In this document: piece after piece, positions 41,340 through 50,096 of the stretch
Layout of the letters: each line of letters begins with the position of its first letter
Position numbering within the stretch: position 1 is the first letter of the stretch
Assembly: GCF_014650175.1 (NCBI RefSeq)
Contig: NZ_BMUL01000015.1
Location: forward strand, 1 to 64,000
Source of the DNA: Streptomyces termitum
Lineage (GTDB): Bacteria > Actinomycetota > Actinomycetes > Streptomycetales > Streptomycetaceae
Length of the DNA stretch: 64,000 bases
Direction: 5' to 3'
The notes under the pieces: model-generated
Databases searched by the model: none
What the model was told of the DNA's origin: nothing
Seen by the model: the letters and a program-made list of their open reading frames with translations, nothing else
Position numbers and translations under genes: made by a program

Positions 41340-41400
41340 TCGCCGTTTCCGTCGCCTTTGACGGATCCGCCGCACGGCGGCCCCGCATGCCGCAGGGGAA

Positions 41401-41483
41401 TTCCGCGAGATGCGGAAATCCCCGATGCGGGGAAATCACGAAGGGAATTCAGGTCGCCACGGAGAAGCGTCCTGAATTCCCTT
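41401..41483. repeat. Three consecutive hairpins between ptsH and the GntR gene
   Basis: 41401-41417 (TTCCGC-GAGAT-GCGGAA), 41419-41433 (TCCCCG-ATG-CGGGGA) and 41441-41483 (13-bp arms AAGGGAATTCAGG / CCTGAATTCCCTT, plus inner CGC/GCG), the last followed by CTTTCTTTC. The last hairpin can terminate transcription from either side. The role of the first two is unknown. Locally AT-richer than its surroundings. Confidence 0.7.
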
Positions 41484-41502
41484 TCTTTCTATCCGGCCCG
41501 TG

Positions 41503-42186
41503 TTAATTCCGGGCGCTCGCCGTGTTGACGGCATGTTGCGAAACCCTCACGCGGCCCCGCTCCGGCCTCTTCAGCCGGTGCAGCGGGAGCGTCCGCTCGG
41601 CGTGCAGGGCGGTCAGCGCGCGGGCCCGTTCGGCGTCCCCGCGCGCGAGGGCGTCGACGATCGCCCCGTACTCGGCCCAGACGTCCGCCGGCCGCTCCGG
41701 CGGGTCCACCACGTACATCCAGGCGATCTTGTGGCGGAGCTGGGTCAGCAGGGTGGCCAGCGCCGGGCTGCCGGACGCCTGGGCGAGCGTCTCGTGGAAC
41801 CAGCCGCCGAGCGCCCGCAGGTCCTCACCCTGTCCCCGCCGGGCCCGCTCCCGGCCCAGCCGCACCAGCCCGCGCAGCACCTTGAGGTGGGCGTCGGTGC
41901 GGCGCTGGGCGGCCCGGGCGGCGGCGAGCGGTTCGAGCAGCGCCCGCGCGTCGAGGAGGTCGGCGGCCTCCCCGTCGGTGGGTTCGGCGACCTGGGCGCC
42001 CGCGTGCCGGCGGCTGACGACGAAGCCCTCGGACTCCAGGGTGCGCAGGGCCTCGCGGACCGGGACGCGGGAGACCCCGTAGCGGCGGGCGAGCTGGTCC
42101 TCGGTCAGCCGGCCGCCGCGCTCGAAGACCCCCGAGACGATGTCGTCCCGGATCGCGGTGCACACCGATCGCGCGGGAATCCTCAT
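41503..42186 (-). CDS. GntR-family (FCD-type) transcriptional regulator
   Basis: 227 residues. An N-terminal winged helix (about 1-72: VCTAIRDDIVSGVFERGGRLTEDQLARRYGVSRVPVREALRTLESEGFVVSRRHAGAQVA) and an all-helical FCD effector domain (about 75-205: DLLDARALLEPLAAARAAQ, WFHETLAQASGSPALATLLTQLRHKI, YGAIVDALARGDAERARALTALHAERTL). Strong site GGAGGTCGGAC before ATG 42186. Ligand unknown (FCD domains bind organic acids or metals). Its target is not obvious; no transporter is adjacent. Upstream bases 42187-42330 include an AT-rich stretch (AATTCCG ... GAATCCCG) that may hold an operator. Confidence 0.9.
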   Translation of the reverse strand: MRIPARSVCTAIRDDIVSGVFERGGRLTEDQLARRYGVSRVPVREALRTLESEGFVVSRRHAGAQVAEPTDGEAADLLDARALLEPLAAARAAQRRTDAHLKVLRGLVRLGRERARRGQGEDLRALGGWFHETLAQASGSPALATLLTQLRHKIAWMYVVDPPERPADVWAEYGAIVDALARGDAERARALTALHAERTLPLHRLKRPERGRVRVSQHAVNTASARN

Positions 42187-42329
42187 GTCCGACCTCCGAT
42201 TTCGCTCCGCGCACCGAATTCGGGCGACGTCTCCGGTGCGACTCTATTGCAGTACGCCGGAAATTCCGATGCCCCCTCGGAATCCCGTCGTTCCGCGGCG
42301 CTTTTCCGGCGGGCACGGGGACACGAAAA

Positions 42330-42355
42330 GGCCCCGGCTCGCAGGAGCCGGGGCC
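42330..42355 (-). terminator. Terminator of the M23 peptidase gene
   Basis: Eleven-base perfect arms 42330-42340 and 42345-42355 with a GCAG loop, AAAAG at the left side. 22 bases past the M23 stop codon. Confidence 0.8.
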
Positions 42356-42377
42356 GCTTCGGAGCGGGGCGGACGCG

Positions 42378-43148
42378 TCAGAGGCTGACGCCGCGGGCGC
42401 GCAGGTACGCGACGGGGTTGATGTCGGAGCCGTACTCGGCGGTGGTCCGGGCCTCGAAGTGGAGGTGCGGGCCGGTCGAGTTGCCGGTCGAGCCGGAGAC
42501 GCCGATCCGCTGTCCGGGCTCGACGGTCTGGCCGACGTACACACCGATCGACGCCAGGTGCCCGTACTGGGTGTAGGTGCCGTCGTGCATGCGGATGACG
42601 ATGTTGTTGCCGTACGCGCCGCCCCAGCCGGCCTCGACGACGGTGCCGGAGCCGACGGAGACGACCGTGCTGCCGTAGGCGGCGTGGAAGTCGACGCCGG
42701 AGTGGCTGCCGGAGGACCAGAGGGAGCTGCTGGCCTTGTACGAGGTGGAGACGTACGAGCCGGCGACCGGGAGGTTGAAGGAGGCGAGGCGGCGGCGCTC
42801 GGCCTCGCGGGCGGCGCGCTCCTTGGCCTCGCGGATCTCCTTGGCGCGGGCCTCGGCCTTGCGCTTGGCCTCGATGCGCAGCTTCTCGCGCACCTGGGCC
42901 TCGGCGACCTCCCGCTCCTGCGCGGCGACCTGGGCGCTGACCTGGTCGGCGAGGGAGTCCTCGGTGATCACGCGGGTGAGGCCGGTGTCCTCGGGCGAGC
43001 GCTGGTCGGTGTCGGCCGCGAGCGCCGGGGAGGCGAGGGTGCCGACGACACCGGTGGTCGCGAGGGCCGCCGCGCCGGCGAAGCCCATGCTGCGGCGAGC
43101 CGTCCGGCTCGCACCACGGTGCTTCCCGGTGGCACGGGTGAACGCCAA
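42378..43148 (-). CDS. Secreted M23 (LytM) family peptidoglycan endopeptidase
   Basis: 256 residues from TTG 43148 behind GGAAAGGAACAGCC. Signal peptide about 1-44 (RRSMGFAGAAALATTGVVGTLASPALA), then a long charged coiled coil (about 60-122; VSAQVAAQEREVAEAQVREKLRIEAKRKAEARAKEIREAKERAAREAERRR), then the LytM domain with zinc ligands HSGVDF and HLHF, and GSGTVVEAGWGGAYGNNIVIRMHDGTYTQYGHL. Probably cleaves D-Ala-linked peptide cross-links in the cell wall. Its leader carries a ydaO (c-di-AMP) riboswitch, as for resuscitation-promoting factor genes in Streptomyces. Confidence 0.92.
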   Translation of the reverse strand: MAFTRATGKHRGASRTARRSMGFAGAAALATTGVVGTLASPALAADTDQRSPEDTGLTRVITEDSLADQVSAQVAAQEREVAEAQVREKLRIEAKRKAEARAKEIREAKERAAREAERRRLASFNLPVAGSYVSTSYKASSSLWSSGSHSGVDFHAAYGSTVVSVGSGTVVEAGWGGAYGNNIVIRMHDGTYTQYGHLASIGVYVGQTVEPGQRIGVSGSTGNSTGPHLHFEARTTAEYGSDINPVAYLRARGVSL

Positions 43149-43168
43149 GGCTGTTCCTTTCCTTCCTT

Positions 43169-43318
43169 CTCGCCTACCGGGTTAGCTGACGGGTTCGGAG
43201 CAGGAAGGTCTCCTACGGGCCCCTCCGCGCGGCGAAGGCGTCCGATTCACCCCAGGGACTGTTGGGTCCCCGGCTCCCCAGGCTCGCGCCTGACGGGGAC
43301 TCGGCGATGACTGTCCGA
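43169..43318 (-). promoter_or_regulatory. ydaO-yuaA (c-di-AMP) riboswitch upstream of the M23 peptidase gene
   Basis: The minus-strand leader reads GCCGAGTCCCC near its start, a GGGGAGCCGGGGACC / AGTCCCTGGGGTGAATC core, GTAGGAGACCTTCCTGC, and ends CCCGTCAGCTAACCCGGTAGGCG, the hallmarks of this class in Streptomyces rpf and cell-wall hydrolase genes. Binding of c-di-AMP turns expression off by stabilising a terminator or hiding the ribosome binding site. End points are approximate. Confidence 0.9.
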
Positions 43319-43460
43319 TGCCGCTGATGCGGCGCGTGCGTCGGGCGGACAGCCGGATCGACGCTAGGCCGGGCGGGAGTCAATCGCCAAACAGAGTCGG
43401 GGATTTGTTAGACACGCCACAAGGCATACGCCCCTTCTTAATCTCATACCGGACAAAGAG

Positions 43461-43494
43461 GAGGTCCCTGATGCTTCGGGGCATCAGGGACCTC
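43461..43494 (-). terminator. Terminator of the M16 protease pair
   Basis: Perfect 14-base arms 43461-43474 and 43481-43494 with a TTCGGG loop, 31 bases past the second M16 gene. Confidence 0.88.
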
Positions 43495-43525
43495 GCTCCG
43501 GTGTGCCGGCCGGGCCGACGGGGGG

Positions 43526-44920
43526 TCAGGACACCACGGTCACGGGGCCGATGCCGAGCGCCCGGACGGGCTCCTCGATCTGCGCCGCGTCGCCCACCAG
43601 GACGGTCACGAGCCGGTCCACCGGGAAGGCGCTGACGACGGCGGCCGTGGCCTCGACCGTGCCGGTCTCGGCGAGCCGCGCGTACAGCCGGGCCTGGTAG
43701 TCGTCCGGCAGGTGCTGCTCGACCTGGTCGGCGAGGGTCCCGGCGACCGAGGCGGCCGTCTCGTACCGCAGCGGGGCCACGCCCACCAGGTTCTGCACGG
43801 CGACGTCCCGCTCGGCGTCGGTCAGCCCCTCGGCGGCCAGGGTGCGCAGCACCTTCCACAGGTCGTCGAGGGCCGGGCCGGTGTTCGGGGTGTCGACGGA
43901 GCCGCTGATGGCCAGCAGCGACGCGCCGTGCCCGGCGCCGTCCGAGCGGAGCACCTGGGCGTAGGAGCGCACGCCGTACGTGTACCCCTTCTCCTCGCGC
44001 AGGACGCGGTCCAGACGGGACGTCAGGGTGCCGCCGAGGCAGTACGAGCCCAGCGCCTGCGCGGCCCAGACGGCGTCGTGCCGGTCCGGTCCGACCCGGC
44101 CGATGAGCAGCTGCGTCTGGACGGCGCCGGGGCGGTCCACGATGACGACCCGGCCGCTGTCGTCGGCGGTGACCGGCGGCATCGGGCGCGGGGCGGCCGG
44201 GGCGCCGGTCCAGGCGCCGAGGGTCTCGGCGAGGACCTCGTCGAGGTCGACGCCGGTGAGGTCGCCGACGACGACCGCGGTGGCGGCGGCGGGCCGCACG
44301 TGCGCGTCGTAGAAGGCGCGGACGGCAGCGGCGTCGATGGCCTCCACCGTCTCCTCGGTGCCCTGGCGCGGCCGGGACATGCGCGTGCCCTCCGCGAACA
44401 GCTCCTTGGAGAGCTGCTTGGCGGCCCGCCGGGCCGGGTTGGCCGACTCGTGCGGGATCTCGTCCAGGCGGTTGCTGACCAGCCGCTTGACCTCGTCCTC
44501 GGCGAAGGCCGGGGAGATCAGGGCCTCGGCGACGAGGCCGAGCGCCTTGCGGAGCCGGGAGACCGGGACCTCCAGGGAGACCCGGACGCCGGGGTGGTCG
44601 GCGTGCGCGTCGAGGGTGGCGCCGCAGCGCTCCAGCTCGGCCGCGAACTCCTCGGCGCCGCGCTCGGTGGTCCCCTCGGAGAGGGCCCGCGCCATGATGG
44701 TCGCGACGCCGTCCAGGCCCGCGGGCTCTGCCTCCAGCGGGGCGTCGACGAAGATCTCGACGGCGACGACCTGCTGGCCGGGACGGTGGCAGCGGAGCAC
44801 GGTCAGCCCGTTGCCGAGGGTGCCGCGCTCGGGGGCCGGGAAGGCCCACGGCCTGGCGGTGCCCGCCTTCGGCTGCGGGTGGAAGTCCATGCTGGTCAGG
44901 GGCTCGGCGGTGTCCGTCAC
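43526..44920 (-). CDS. M16-family peptidase-like protein, non-catalytic subunit
   Basis: 464 residues from GTG 44920 (4-base GTGA overlap with the upstream M16 gene). Two M16 halves with NGLTVLRCHRPGQQVVAVEIFVDAPLE, and the C-terminal VQTQLLIGRVGP, RLDRVLREEKGYTYGVRSY. At the expected zinc-motif position (HxxEH) it has VATIMARALSEG, so catalytic residues are missing. It is therefore the partner (alpha-type) subunit of a heterodimeric protease with its neighbour, as in mitochondrial processing peptidase. Confidence 0.88.
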   Translation of the reverse strand: MTDTAEPLTSMDFHPQPKAGTARPWAFPAPERGTLGNGLTVLRCHRPGQQVVAVEIFVDAPLEAEPAGLDGVATIMARALSEGTTERGAEEFAAELERCGATLDAHADHPGVRVSLEVPVSRLRKALGLVAEALISPAFAEDEVKRLVSNRLDEIPHESANPARRAAKQLSKELFAEGTRMSRPRQGTEETVEAIDAAAVRAFYDAHVRPAAATAVVVGDLTGVDLDEVLAETLGAWTGAPAAPRPMPPVTADDSGRVVIVDRPGAVQTQLLIGRVGPDRHDAVWAAQALGSYCLGGTLTSRLDRVLREEKGYTYGVRSYAQVLRSDGAGHGASLLAISGSVDTPNTGPALDDLWKVLRTLAAEGLTDAERDVAVQNLVGVAPLRYETAASVAGTLADQVEQHLPDDYQARLYARLAETGTVEATAAVVSAFPVDRLVTVLVGDAAQIEEPVRALGIGPVTVVS

Positions 44921-46284
44921 TGGTCCGCTCCTTCCTCGTCGTCGCCCTCGGCGCCGTCGGCGCCGTCCTCGCTGCCGGCGGGGGCCGCCGGCTCGTAGAC
45001 CAGCACCGCGCGGTTGTCGGGCCGCAGCCGGGCCGCGGCGGCCTCCCTGACCTCCTCGGCGGTGACGTCGAGGACGCGGTCCACGGCGGTCAGCGCGAGC
45101 TGCGGGTCGCCGAAGAGGACGGCGTACCGGCACAGCTCGTCGGCGCGGCCGGCCACGGTGCCGAGCCGGTCCAGCCACTCGCGCTCCAGCTGGGCCTGGG
45201 CGCGCTCCATCTCCTCGGCCGTCGGGCCCTCGGCGGCGAAGCGGGCCAGCTCCTCGTCGACGGCCGCCTCGATGGCGGGGACCTCGACGCCGCCGGAGGT
45301 CTTCACGTCCAGCCAGCCGAGCGAGGGCGCGCCGGCGAGCCGCAGCAGGCCGAAGCCGGCGGTGACGGCGGTGCGGTCGCGGCGCACCAGGCGGTTGTGC
45401 AGGCGGGAGGACTCGCCGCCGCCGAGCACGGTGAGGGCCAGGTCGATCGCGTCGCACGCGCGCGTGCCGTCCTCCGGGAGCCGGTAGGCCGCCATCAGGG
45501 CGCGCGCCGGGACCTCCTCGACGAGGACCTCGCGCAGCTCCCCGCCGATGACGTCCGGCAGGGCGCCGTCGCGCGGGGCGGGCTTGCCGTCGTGGGCGGG
45601 GATCGAGCCGAAGTACTTCTCGACCCAGGCGAGGGTCTCCTCGGGGTCGATGTCGCCGACGACCGACAGGACCGCGTTGTTGGGCGCGTAGTAGGTGCGG
45701 AAGAAGTTCCGCGCGTCCTCCAGGGTGGCCGCGTCCAGGTCCGCCATCGAGCCGATGGGGGTGTGGTGGTACGGATGGCCCTCGGGGTACGCCAACGCGG
45801 TGAGCCGCTCGAAGGCGGTGCCGTACGGCACGTTGTCGTACCGCTGGCGGCGCTCGTTCTTCACCACGTCCCGCTGGTTCTCCATCGACTCGTCGTCGAG
45901 GGCGGCCAGCAGCGAGCCCATCCGGTCGGCCTCCAGCCAGAGCGCCAGCTCCAGCTGGTGGGTGGGCATGGTCTCGAAGTAGTTGGTGCGCTCGAAGCTG
46001 GTCGTGCCGTTGAGCGAGCCGCCGGCTCCCTGCACCAGTTCGAAGTGGCCGTTGCCGTGCACCTGCTTCGAGCCCTGGAACATGAGGTGCTCGAAGAGGT
46101 GGGCGAGGCCCGTGCGCCCCTCGACCTCGTGGCGCGAGCCGACGTCGTACCAGAGGCAGACCGCGGCGACCGGGGTCAGGTGGTCCTCGGAGAGGACCAC
46201 CCGCAGGCCGTTCGCCAGCCGGTGCTCGGTCGCTGTCAGGCCGCCGGAGCCGGCCTCGGCCGTGGCCGTGTGACCCATGGGCAT
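44917..46284 (-). CDS. M16-family zinc metalloprotease, catalytic subunit
   Basis: 455 residues from ATG 46284, behind GAAGGGACGTAC. Zinc motif HLFEHLMF (HxxEH inverted thermolysin, about 67-71) with the distal Glu about 75 residues on (KNERRQ), and the R/Y pair near the C-terminus (LHNRLVRRDRTAVTAGFG). The acidic tail (EDGADGAEGDDEEGADQ) is unusual. Probably processes oligopeptides. Co-translated with the inactive M16 partner by a 4-base overlap. Divergent from parC with about 180 bases between. Confidence 0.92.
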   Translation of the reverse strand: MPMGHTATAEAGSGGLTATEHRLANGLRVVLSEDHLTPVAAVCLWYDVGSRHEVEGRTGLAHLFEHLMFQGSKQVHGNGHFELVQGAGGSLNGTTSFERTNYFETMPTHQLELALWLEADRMGSLLAALDDESMENQRDVVKNERRQRYDNVPYGTAFERLTALAYPEGHPYHHTPIGSMADLDAATLEDARNFFRTYYAPNNAVLSVVGDIDPEETLAWVEKYFGSIPAHDGKPAPRDGALPDVIGGELREVLVEEVPARALMAAYRLPEDGTRACDAIDLALTVLGGGESSRLHNRLVRRDRTAVTAGFGLLRLAGAPSLGWLDVKTSGGVEVPAIEAAVDEELARFAAEGPTAEEMERAQAQLEREWLDRLGTVAGRADELCRYAVLFGDPQLALTAVDRVLDVTAEEVREAAAARLRPDNRAVLVYEPAAPAGSEDGADGAEGDDEEGADQ

Positions 46285-46466
46285 GTACGTCCCTTCGATC
46301 GCGATCTGAAAAGTCCTGCCACTGTATGCAAGCGCGCCGACACCTGGCGAAGTTCCCGGACGACCCGGATGTCCCTCGTCCGGGTCGCGGTCCGGGTTGT
46401 CGGTGGCACGGTCCACAATGGACCGCGTCAGATGAAGCTTTGGTCGGAGAAGGAGCCGCAGCCGCG

Positions 46467-48926
46467 ATGGCCCGCCGCAGCACGAAGACACCGCCGCCGG
46501 ACGACACGTACGAGGAGAGGATCCTCGACATCGACGTCGTCGACGAGATGCAGGGCTCCTTCCTCGAGTACGCCTACTCGGTGATCTACTCGCGCGCGCT
46601 GCCCGACGCCCGCGACGGCATGAAGCCGGTCCAGCGGCGCATCGTCTACCAGATGAACGAGATGGGCCTGCGCCCCGACCGGGGCTTCGTCAAGTGCGCC
46701 CGCGTCGTCGGCGAGGTCATGGGCAAGCTGCACCCGCACGGCGACGCGTCGATCTACGACGCCATGGTCCGCATGGCGCAGCCGTTCTCCATGCGCCTGC
46801 CGCTGGTCGACGGCCACGGCAACTTCGGCTCGCTCGGCAACGACGACCCGCCGGCCGCCATGCGGTACACCGAGTCGAAGATGGCCCCGGCCGCGCTGCT
46901 GATGACCGAGTCCATCGACGAGGACACGGTCGACTTCGCGCCCAACTACGACGGCCAGGAGCAGGAGCCGGTCGCGCTCCCCGCCGCGTACCCGAACCTG
47001 CTGGTCAACGGCGCGTCGGGGATCGCGGTCGGCATGGCGACCAACATGCCGCCGCACAACCTCGGCGAGGTCGTCGCGGCCGCCCGGCACCTGATCCGGT
47101 ACCCGAACGCGGACCTGGACGCGCTGATGCGCTTCGTCCCGGGCCCCGACCTGCCCACCGGCGGCCGGATCGTCGGCCTGAACGGCATCCGGGACGCGTA
47201 CGAGTCGGGCCGCGGCACCTTCAAGATCCGCGCCACCACCTCGGTGGAGACGGTGACCGCCCGCCGCAAGGGCATCGTCGTCACGGAGCTGCCCTTCACG
47301 GTCGGCCCCGAGAAGGTCATCTCCAAGATCAAGGACCTGGTCGGCTCCAAGAAGCTCCAGGGCATCGCGGACGTCAAGGACCTCACCGACCGCGCCCACG
47401 GCCTCCGCCTGGTCATCGAGATCAAGAACGGCTTCGTGCCCGAGGCCGTCCTGGAGCAGCTCTACAAGCTGACGCCGATGGAGGAGTCCTTCGGCATCAA
47501 CAACGTGGCCCTGGTGGACGGCCAGCCGCTCACCCTGGGCCTCAAGGAGCTCCTGGAGGTCTACCTGGACCACCGCTTCACCGTGGTCCGCCGCCGCTCC
47601 GAGTTCCGCCGGGGCAAGAAGCGCGACCGGCTCCACCTGGTCGAGGGCCTGCTCGTCGCGCTCCTCGACATCGACGAGGTCATCCGCCTCATCCGGGAGA
47701 GCGAGAACTCCGCGCAGGCCAAGGAGCGCCTGATGGAGCGCTTCTCGCTGAGCGAGATCCAGACCCAGTACATCCTGGACACCCCGCTGCGCCGGCTCAC
47801 CAAGTTCGACCGGATCGAGCTGGAGACCGAGCGGGACCGGCTCACCGGCGAGATCGACGAGCTGACCGGCATCCTGGAGTCCGACGCGGAGCTGCGCAAG
47901 CTGGTCTCGGCCGAGCTGGCCTCGGTGGCCAAGAAGTTCGCCACCGACCGGCGCACCGTCCTCCTGGAGTCGGCGGGCGCCCCGGTCGCCGCCGTCCCGC
48001 TGGAGGTCGCGGACGACCCGTGCCGGGTGCTGCTCTCCTCCACCGGCCTGCTGGCCCGCACCGTCTCGGCGGAGCTGCCCCCGGCCGACCCGGACGCCAA
48101 GCGGTCCAGGCACGACGTGATCGTCTCCTCGGTCGCGGCCACCCAGCGCGGCGACGTGGGCGCGGTGACCTCGACGGGCCGGCTGCTGCGGGTCGCGGTG
48201 ATCGACCTGCCCCAGCTCCCCGACACGGCCGCCCTGCCGAACCTGGCGGGCGGGGCGCCGCTGAGCGAGTTCCTCTCCCTGGAGGGCGACGAGACGGTGG
48301 TCTGCCTGACCACCCTGGACGAGTCCTCCCCCGGCCTGGCGCTGGGCACCCTCCAGGGGGTGGTCAAGCGCGTCGTGCCGGACTATCCGGCCAACAAGGA
48401 CGAGCTGGAGGTCATCACCCTCAAGGACGGCGACCGGATCGTCGGCGGGGTCGAGCTGCGGACCGGCGAGGAGGACCTCGTCTTCATCACCAGCGACGCC
48501 CAGCTGCTGCGCTATCCGGCCGGGCAGGTGCGGCCGCAGGGCCGTCCGGCGGGCGGCATGGCCGGCATCAAGCTGTCGGCCGGCGCCGAGGTGCTCTCCT
48601 TCGCCGCGGTGGATCCGGCGGCGGACGCGGCCGTGTTCACGATCGCGGGCTCGACCGGCACCCTGGACGGCTCCGCCGCCACCTCAGCGAAGCTCACCCC
48701 GTTCGACCAGTACCCGCGCAAGGGCCGGGCCACCGGCGGCGTCCGCTGCCAGCGCTTCCTGAAGGGCGAGGACGTCCTGCTCCTGGCCTGGGCGGGTGCC
48801 CTCCCGGCCCGCGCCGCGCAGAAGAACGGCACCCCGGTCGCGCTGCCGGAGCCGGACCCGCGCCGCGACGGCTCGGGCACCCCGCTGCCGGAGCAGGTGG
48901 ACGTGGTGGCGGGCCCGGCGAGCTAG
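46467..48926 (+). CDS. parC: DNA topoisomerase IV subunit A
   Basis: 819 residues from ATG 46467. Winged-helix breakage-reunion domain with catalytic Tyr134 (AMRYTESKM), the quinolone region HPHGDASIYDAMVRMAQ (89-105) in which Ala94 stands at the E. coli GyrA Ser83 position, natural in actinobacteria, and D98 at the Asp87 position. The C-terminal beta-pinwheel (about 530-810) lacks an obvious GyrA box, supporting ParC over GyrA. Works with ParE (parE at about 57 kb, opposite strand) to decatenate chromosomes. A duplication or second gyrA elsewhere is expected. Confidence 0.93.
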   Translation: MARRSTKTPPPDDTYEERILDIDVVDEMQGSFLEYAYSVIYSRALPDARDGMKPVQRRIVYQMNEMGLRPDRGFVKCARVVGEVMGKLHPHGDASIYDAMVRMAQPFSMRLPLVDGHGNFGSLGNDDPPAAMRYTESKMAPAALLMTESIDEDTVDFAPNYDGQEQEPVALPAAYPNLLVNGASGIAVGMATNMPPHNLGEVVAAARHLIRYPNADLDALMRFVPGPDLPTGGRIVGLNGIRDAYESGRGTFKIRATTSVETVTARRKGIVVTELPFTVGPEKVISKIKDLVGSKKLQGIADVKDLTDRAHGLRLVIEIKNGFVPEAVLEQLYKLTPMEESFGINNVALVDGQPLTLGLKELLEVYLDHRFTVVRRRSEFRRGKKRDRLHLVEGLLVALLDIDEVIRLIRESENSAQAKERLMERFSLSEIQTQYILDTPLRRLTKFDRIELETERDRLTGEIDELTGILESDAELRKLVSAELASVAKKFATDRRTVLLESAGAPVAAVPLEVADDPCRVLLSSTGLLARTVSAELPPADPDAKRSRHDVIVSSVAATQRGDVGAVTSTGRLLRVAVIDLPQLPDTAALPNLAGGAPLSEFLSLEGDETVVCLTTLDESSPGLALGTLQGVVKRVVPDYPANKDELEVITLKDGDRIVGGVELRTGEEDLVFITSDAQLLRYPAGQVRPQGRPAGGMAGIKLSAGAEVLSFAAVDPAADAAVFTIAGSTGTLDGSAATSAKLTPFDQYPRKGRATGGVRCQRFLKGEDVLLLAWAGALPARAAQKNGTPVALPEPDPRRDGSGTPLPEQVDVVAGPAS

Positions 48927-48950
48927 CCCCGCCCCCGCCCGTACGACACG

Positions 48951-48985
48951 AAGCCCCCGTCCCGCTCCCGGAGGGACGGGGGCTT
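48951..48985. terminator. Bidirectional terminator between parC and the COG0523 gene
   Basis: Perfect 13-base arms 48951-48963 and 48973-48985, then TT. Between convergent genes. Confidence 0.85.
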
Positions 48986-49019
48986 TCCCGTGCGGGGCGT
49001 GCGGGCCCGGCCGGCGCGG

Positions 49020-50096
49020 TCAGTCCTCCCCGCCCTCGGTCTCGTCCTCGGCCTCGGGCGGCTCCTCGCCGCGCGGCACGTACCGCAGGACGCCCCACAG
49101 GGCGCGCTCGTCCGGCACGTCCCCGGGCCCGTCCTGCTCGCAGGCGGCGAGCTCCTTGCGCAGGGCCGCCGCGTCGACGCCGGAGCCGATGAGGACCAGC
49201 TGGGAGAGCCGCTCCCCGCCGGCCGGCCAGGGCTCGGGGTAGAAGCGCAGGAAGCGGCCGACCGCGTGGACCGCGTAGCGGTTCTCCGGGTCGGCGGCGC
49301 CGAGGTCCACGAAGCCCTTGATCCGGTACAGCCCCTCGGGGCGCGAATCGAGGAAGGCCATCAGACGGCGCGGGTGCAGTGGCACCGCCGTGGCCAGGGA
49401 GACCGTGTCGTACGCGGCGTGCGGATGGGCGTGGCCCTCGGCGTCCTCCCCGTAGAGGATGTCCTCGATCGACATCTGCCCGGTGATCTCGCCCTCCGGC
49501 ACCACCCGGTCGAAGAGCAGTTCGGGGTCGATCCGGCCGTGCGCCGCCTCGACGACGGCGGCCCGTCCGGCGAGCGCGGCGACGGTCGCGCGGACCTCCC
49601 GGAGCGCCTCCCCGGCCACCCGGTCGGCCTTGTTGACGACGACGAGGTCGGCGAGGGCGAGGTGCCGGTCGGTCTCGGGGTGCCGCTCCCGGGTGGCGTC
49701 GAACTCCGCGGCGTCGACGACCTCGACCAGTCCGCCGTAGACGGCCCGCCGGTTCTCGCTGGCCAGCACCATCCGGACCAGTTCCTGCGGTTCAGCGAGG
49801 CCGCTGGCCTCGATCACGATGACGTCCAGGCGCAGCTCGGGACGGGTGAGCACCTCCAGGTACGTGTCGAGCTCGCTCGCGTCCACCGCGCAGCACAGGC
49901 AGCCGTTGCCGAGCGAGACGGTGGACCCGACCTGCCCGGCGACGGTCATCGCGTCGATGCCGATGTCGCCGAAGTCGTTCACCATGACCCCGATCCGGGT
50001 CCCCCGGGCGCTGCGCAGCAGGTGGTTCAGGAGCGTGGTCTTCCCGGCCCCGAGGAACCCGGCGAGGACGACGACGGGGATCGGCTGCGTGGACAA
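49020..50096 (-). CDS. COG0523 (CobW/zinc-chaperone) family GTPase
   Basis: 358 residues from TTG 50096 (STQPIPVVVLAGFLGAGKTTLL). G1 motif GFLGAGKTT, the metal-binding GCLCC motif (CxCC), G3/EASGLAEP and G4 VNKAD. The C-terminal CobW_C domain ends in an acidic tail (EEPPEAEDETEGGED). Delivers zinc or cobalt to client proteins; many relatives are Zur-controlled. Alternative starts are scarce; TTG is supported only by AAGG upstream. A metal-binding His run (EDAEGHAHPHAAYD, about 250) supports metal handling. Nothing else nearby hints at the client. Confidence 0.85.
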   Translation of the reverse strand: MSTQPIPVVVLAGFLGAGKTTLLNHLLRSARGTRIGVMVNDFGDIGIDAMTVAGQVGSTVSLGNGCLCCAVDASELDTYLEVLTRPELRLDVIVIEASGLAEPQELVRMVLASENRRAVYGGLVEVVDAAEFDATRERHPETDRHLALADLVVVNKADRVAGEALREVRATVAALAGRAAVVEAAHGRIDPELLFDRVVPEGEITGQMSIEDILYGEDAEGHAHPHAAYDTVSLATAVPLHPRRLMAFLDSRPEGLYRIKGFVDLGAADPENRYAVHAVGRFLRFYPEPWPAGGERLSQLVLIGSGVDAAALRKELAACEQDGPGDVPDERALWGVLRYVPRGEEPPEAEDETEGGED

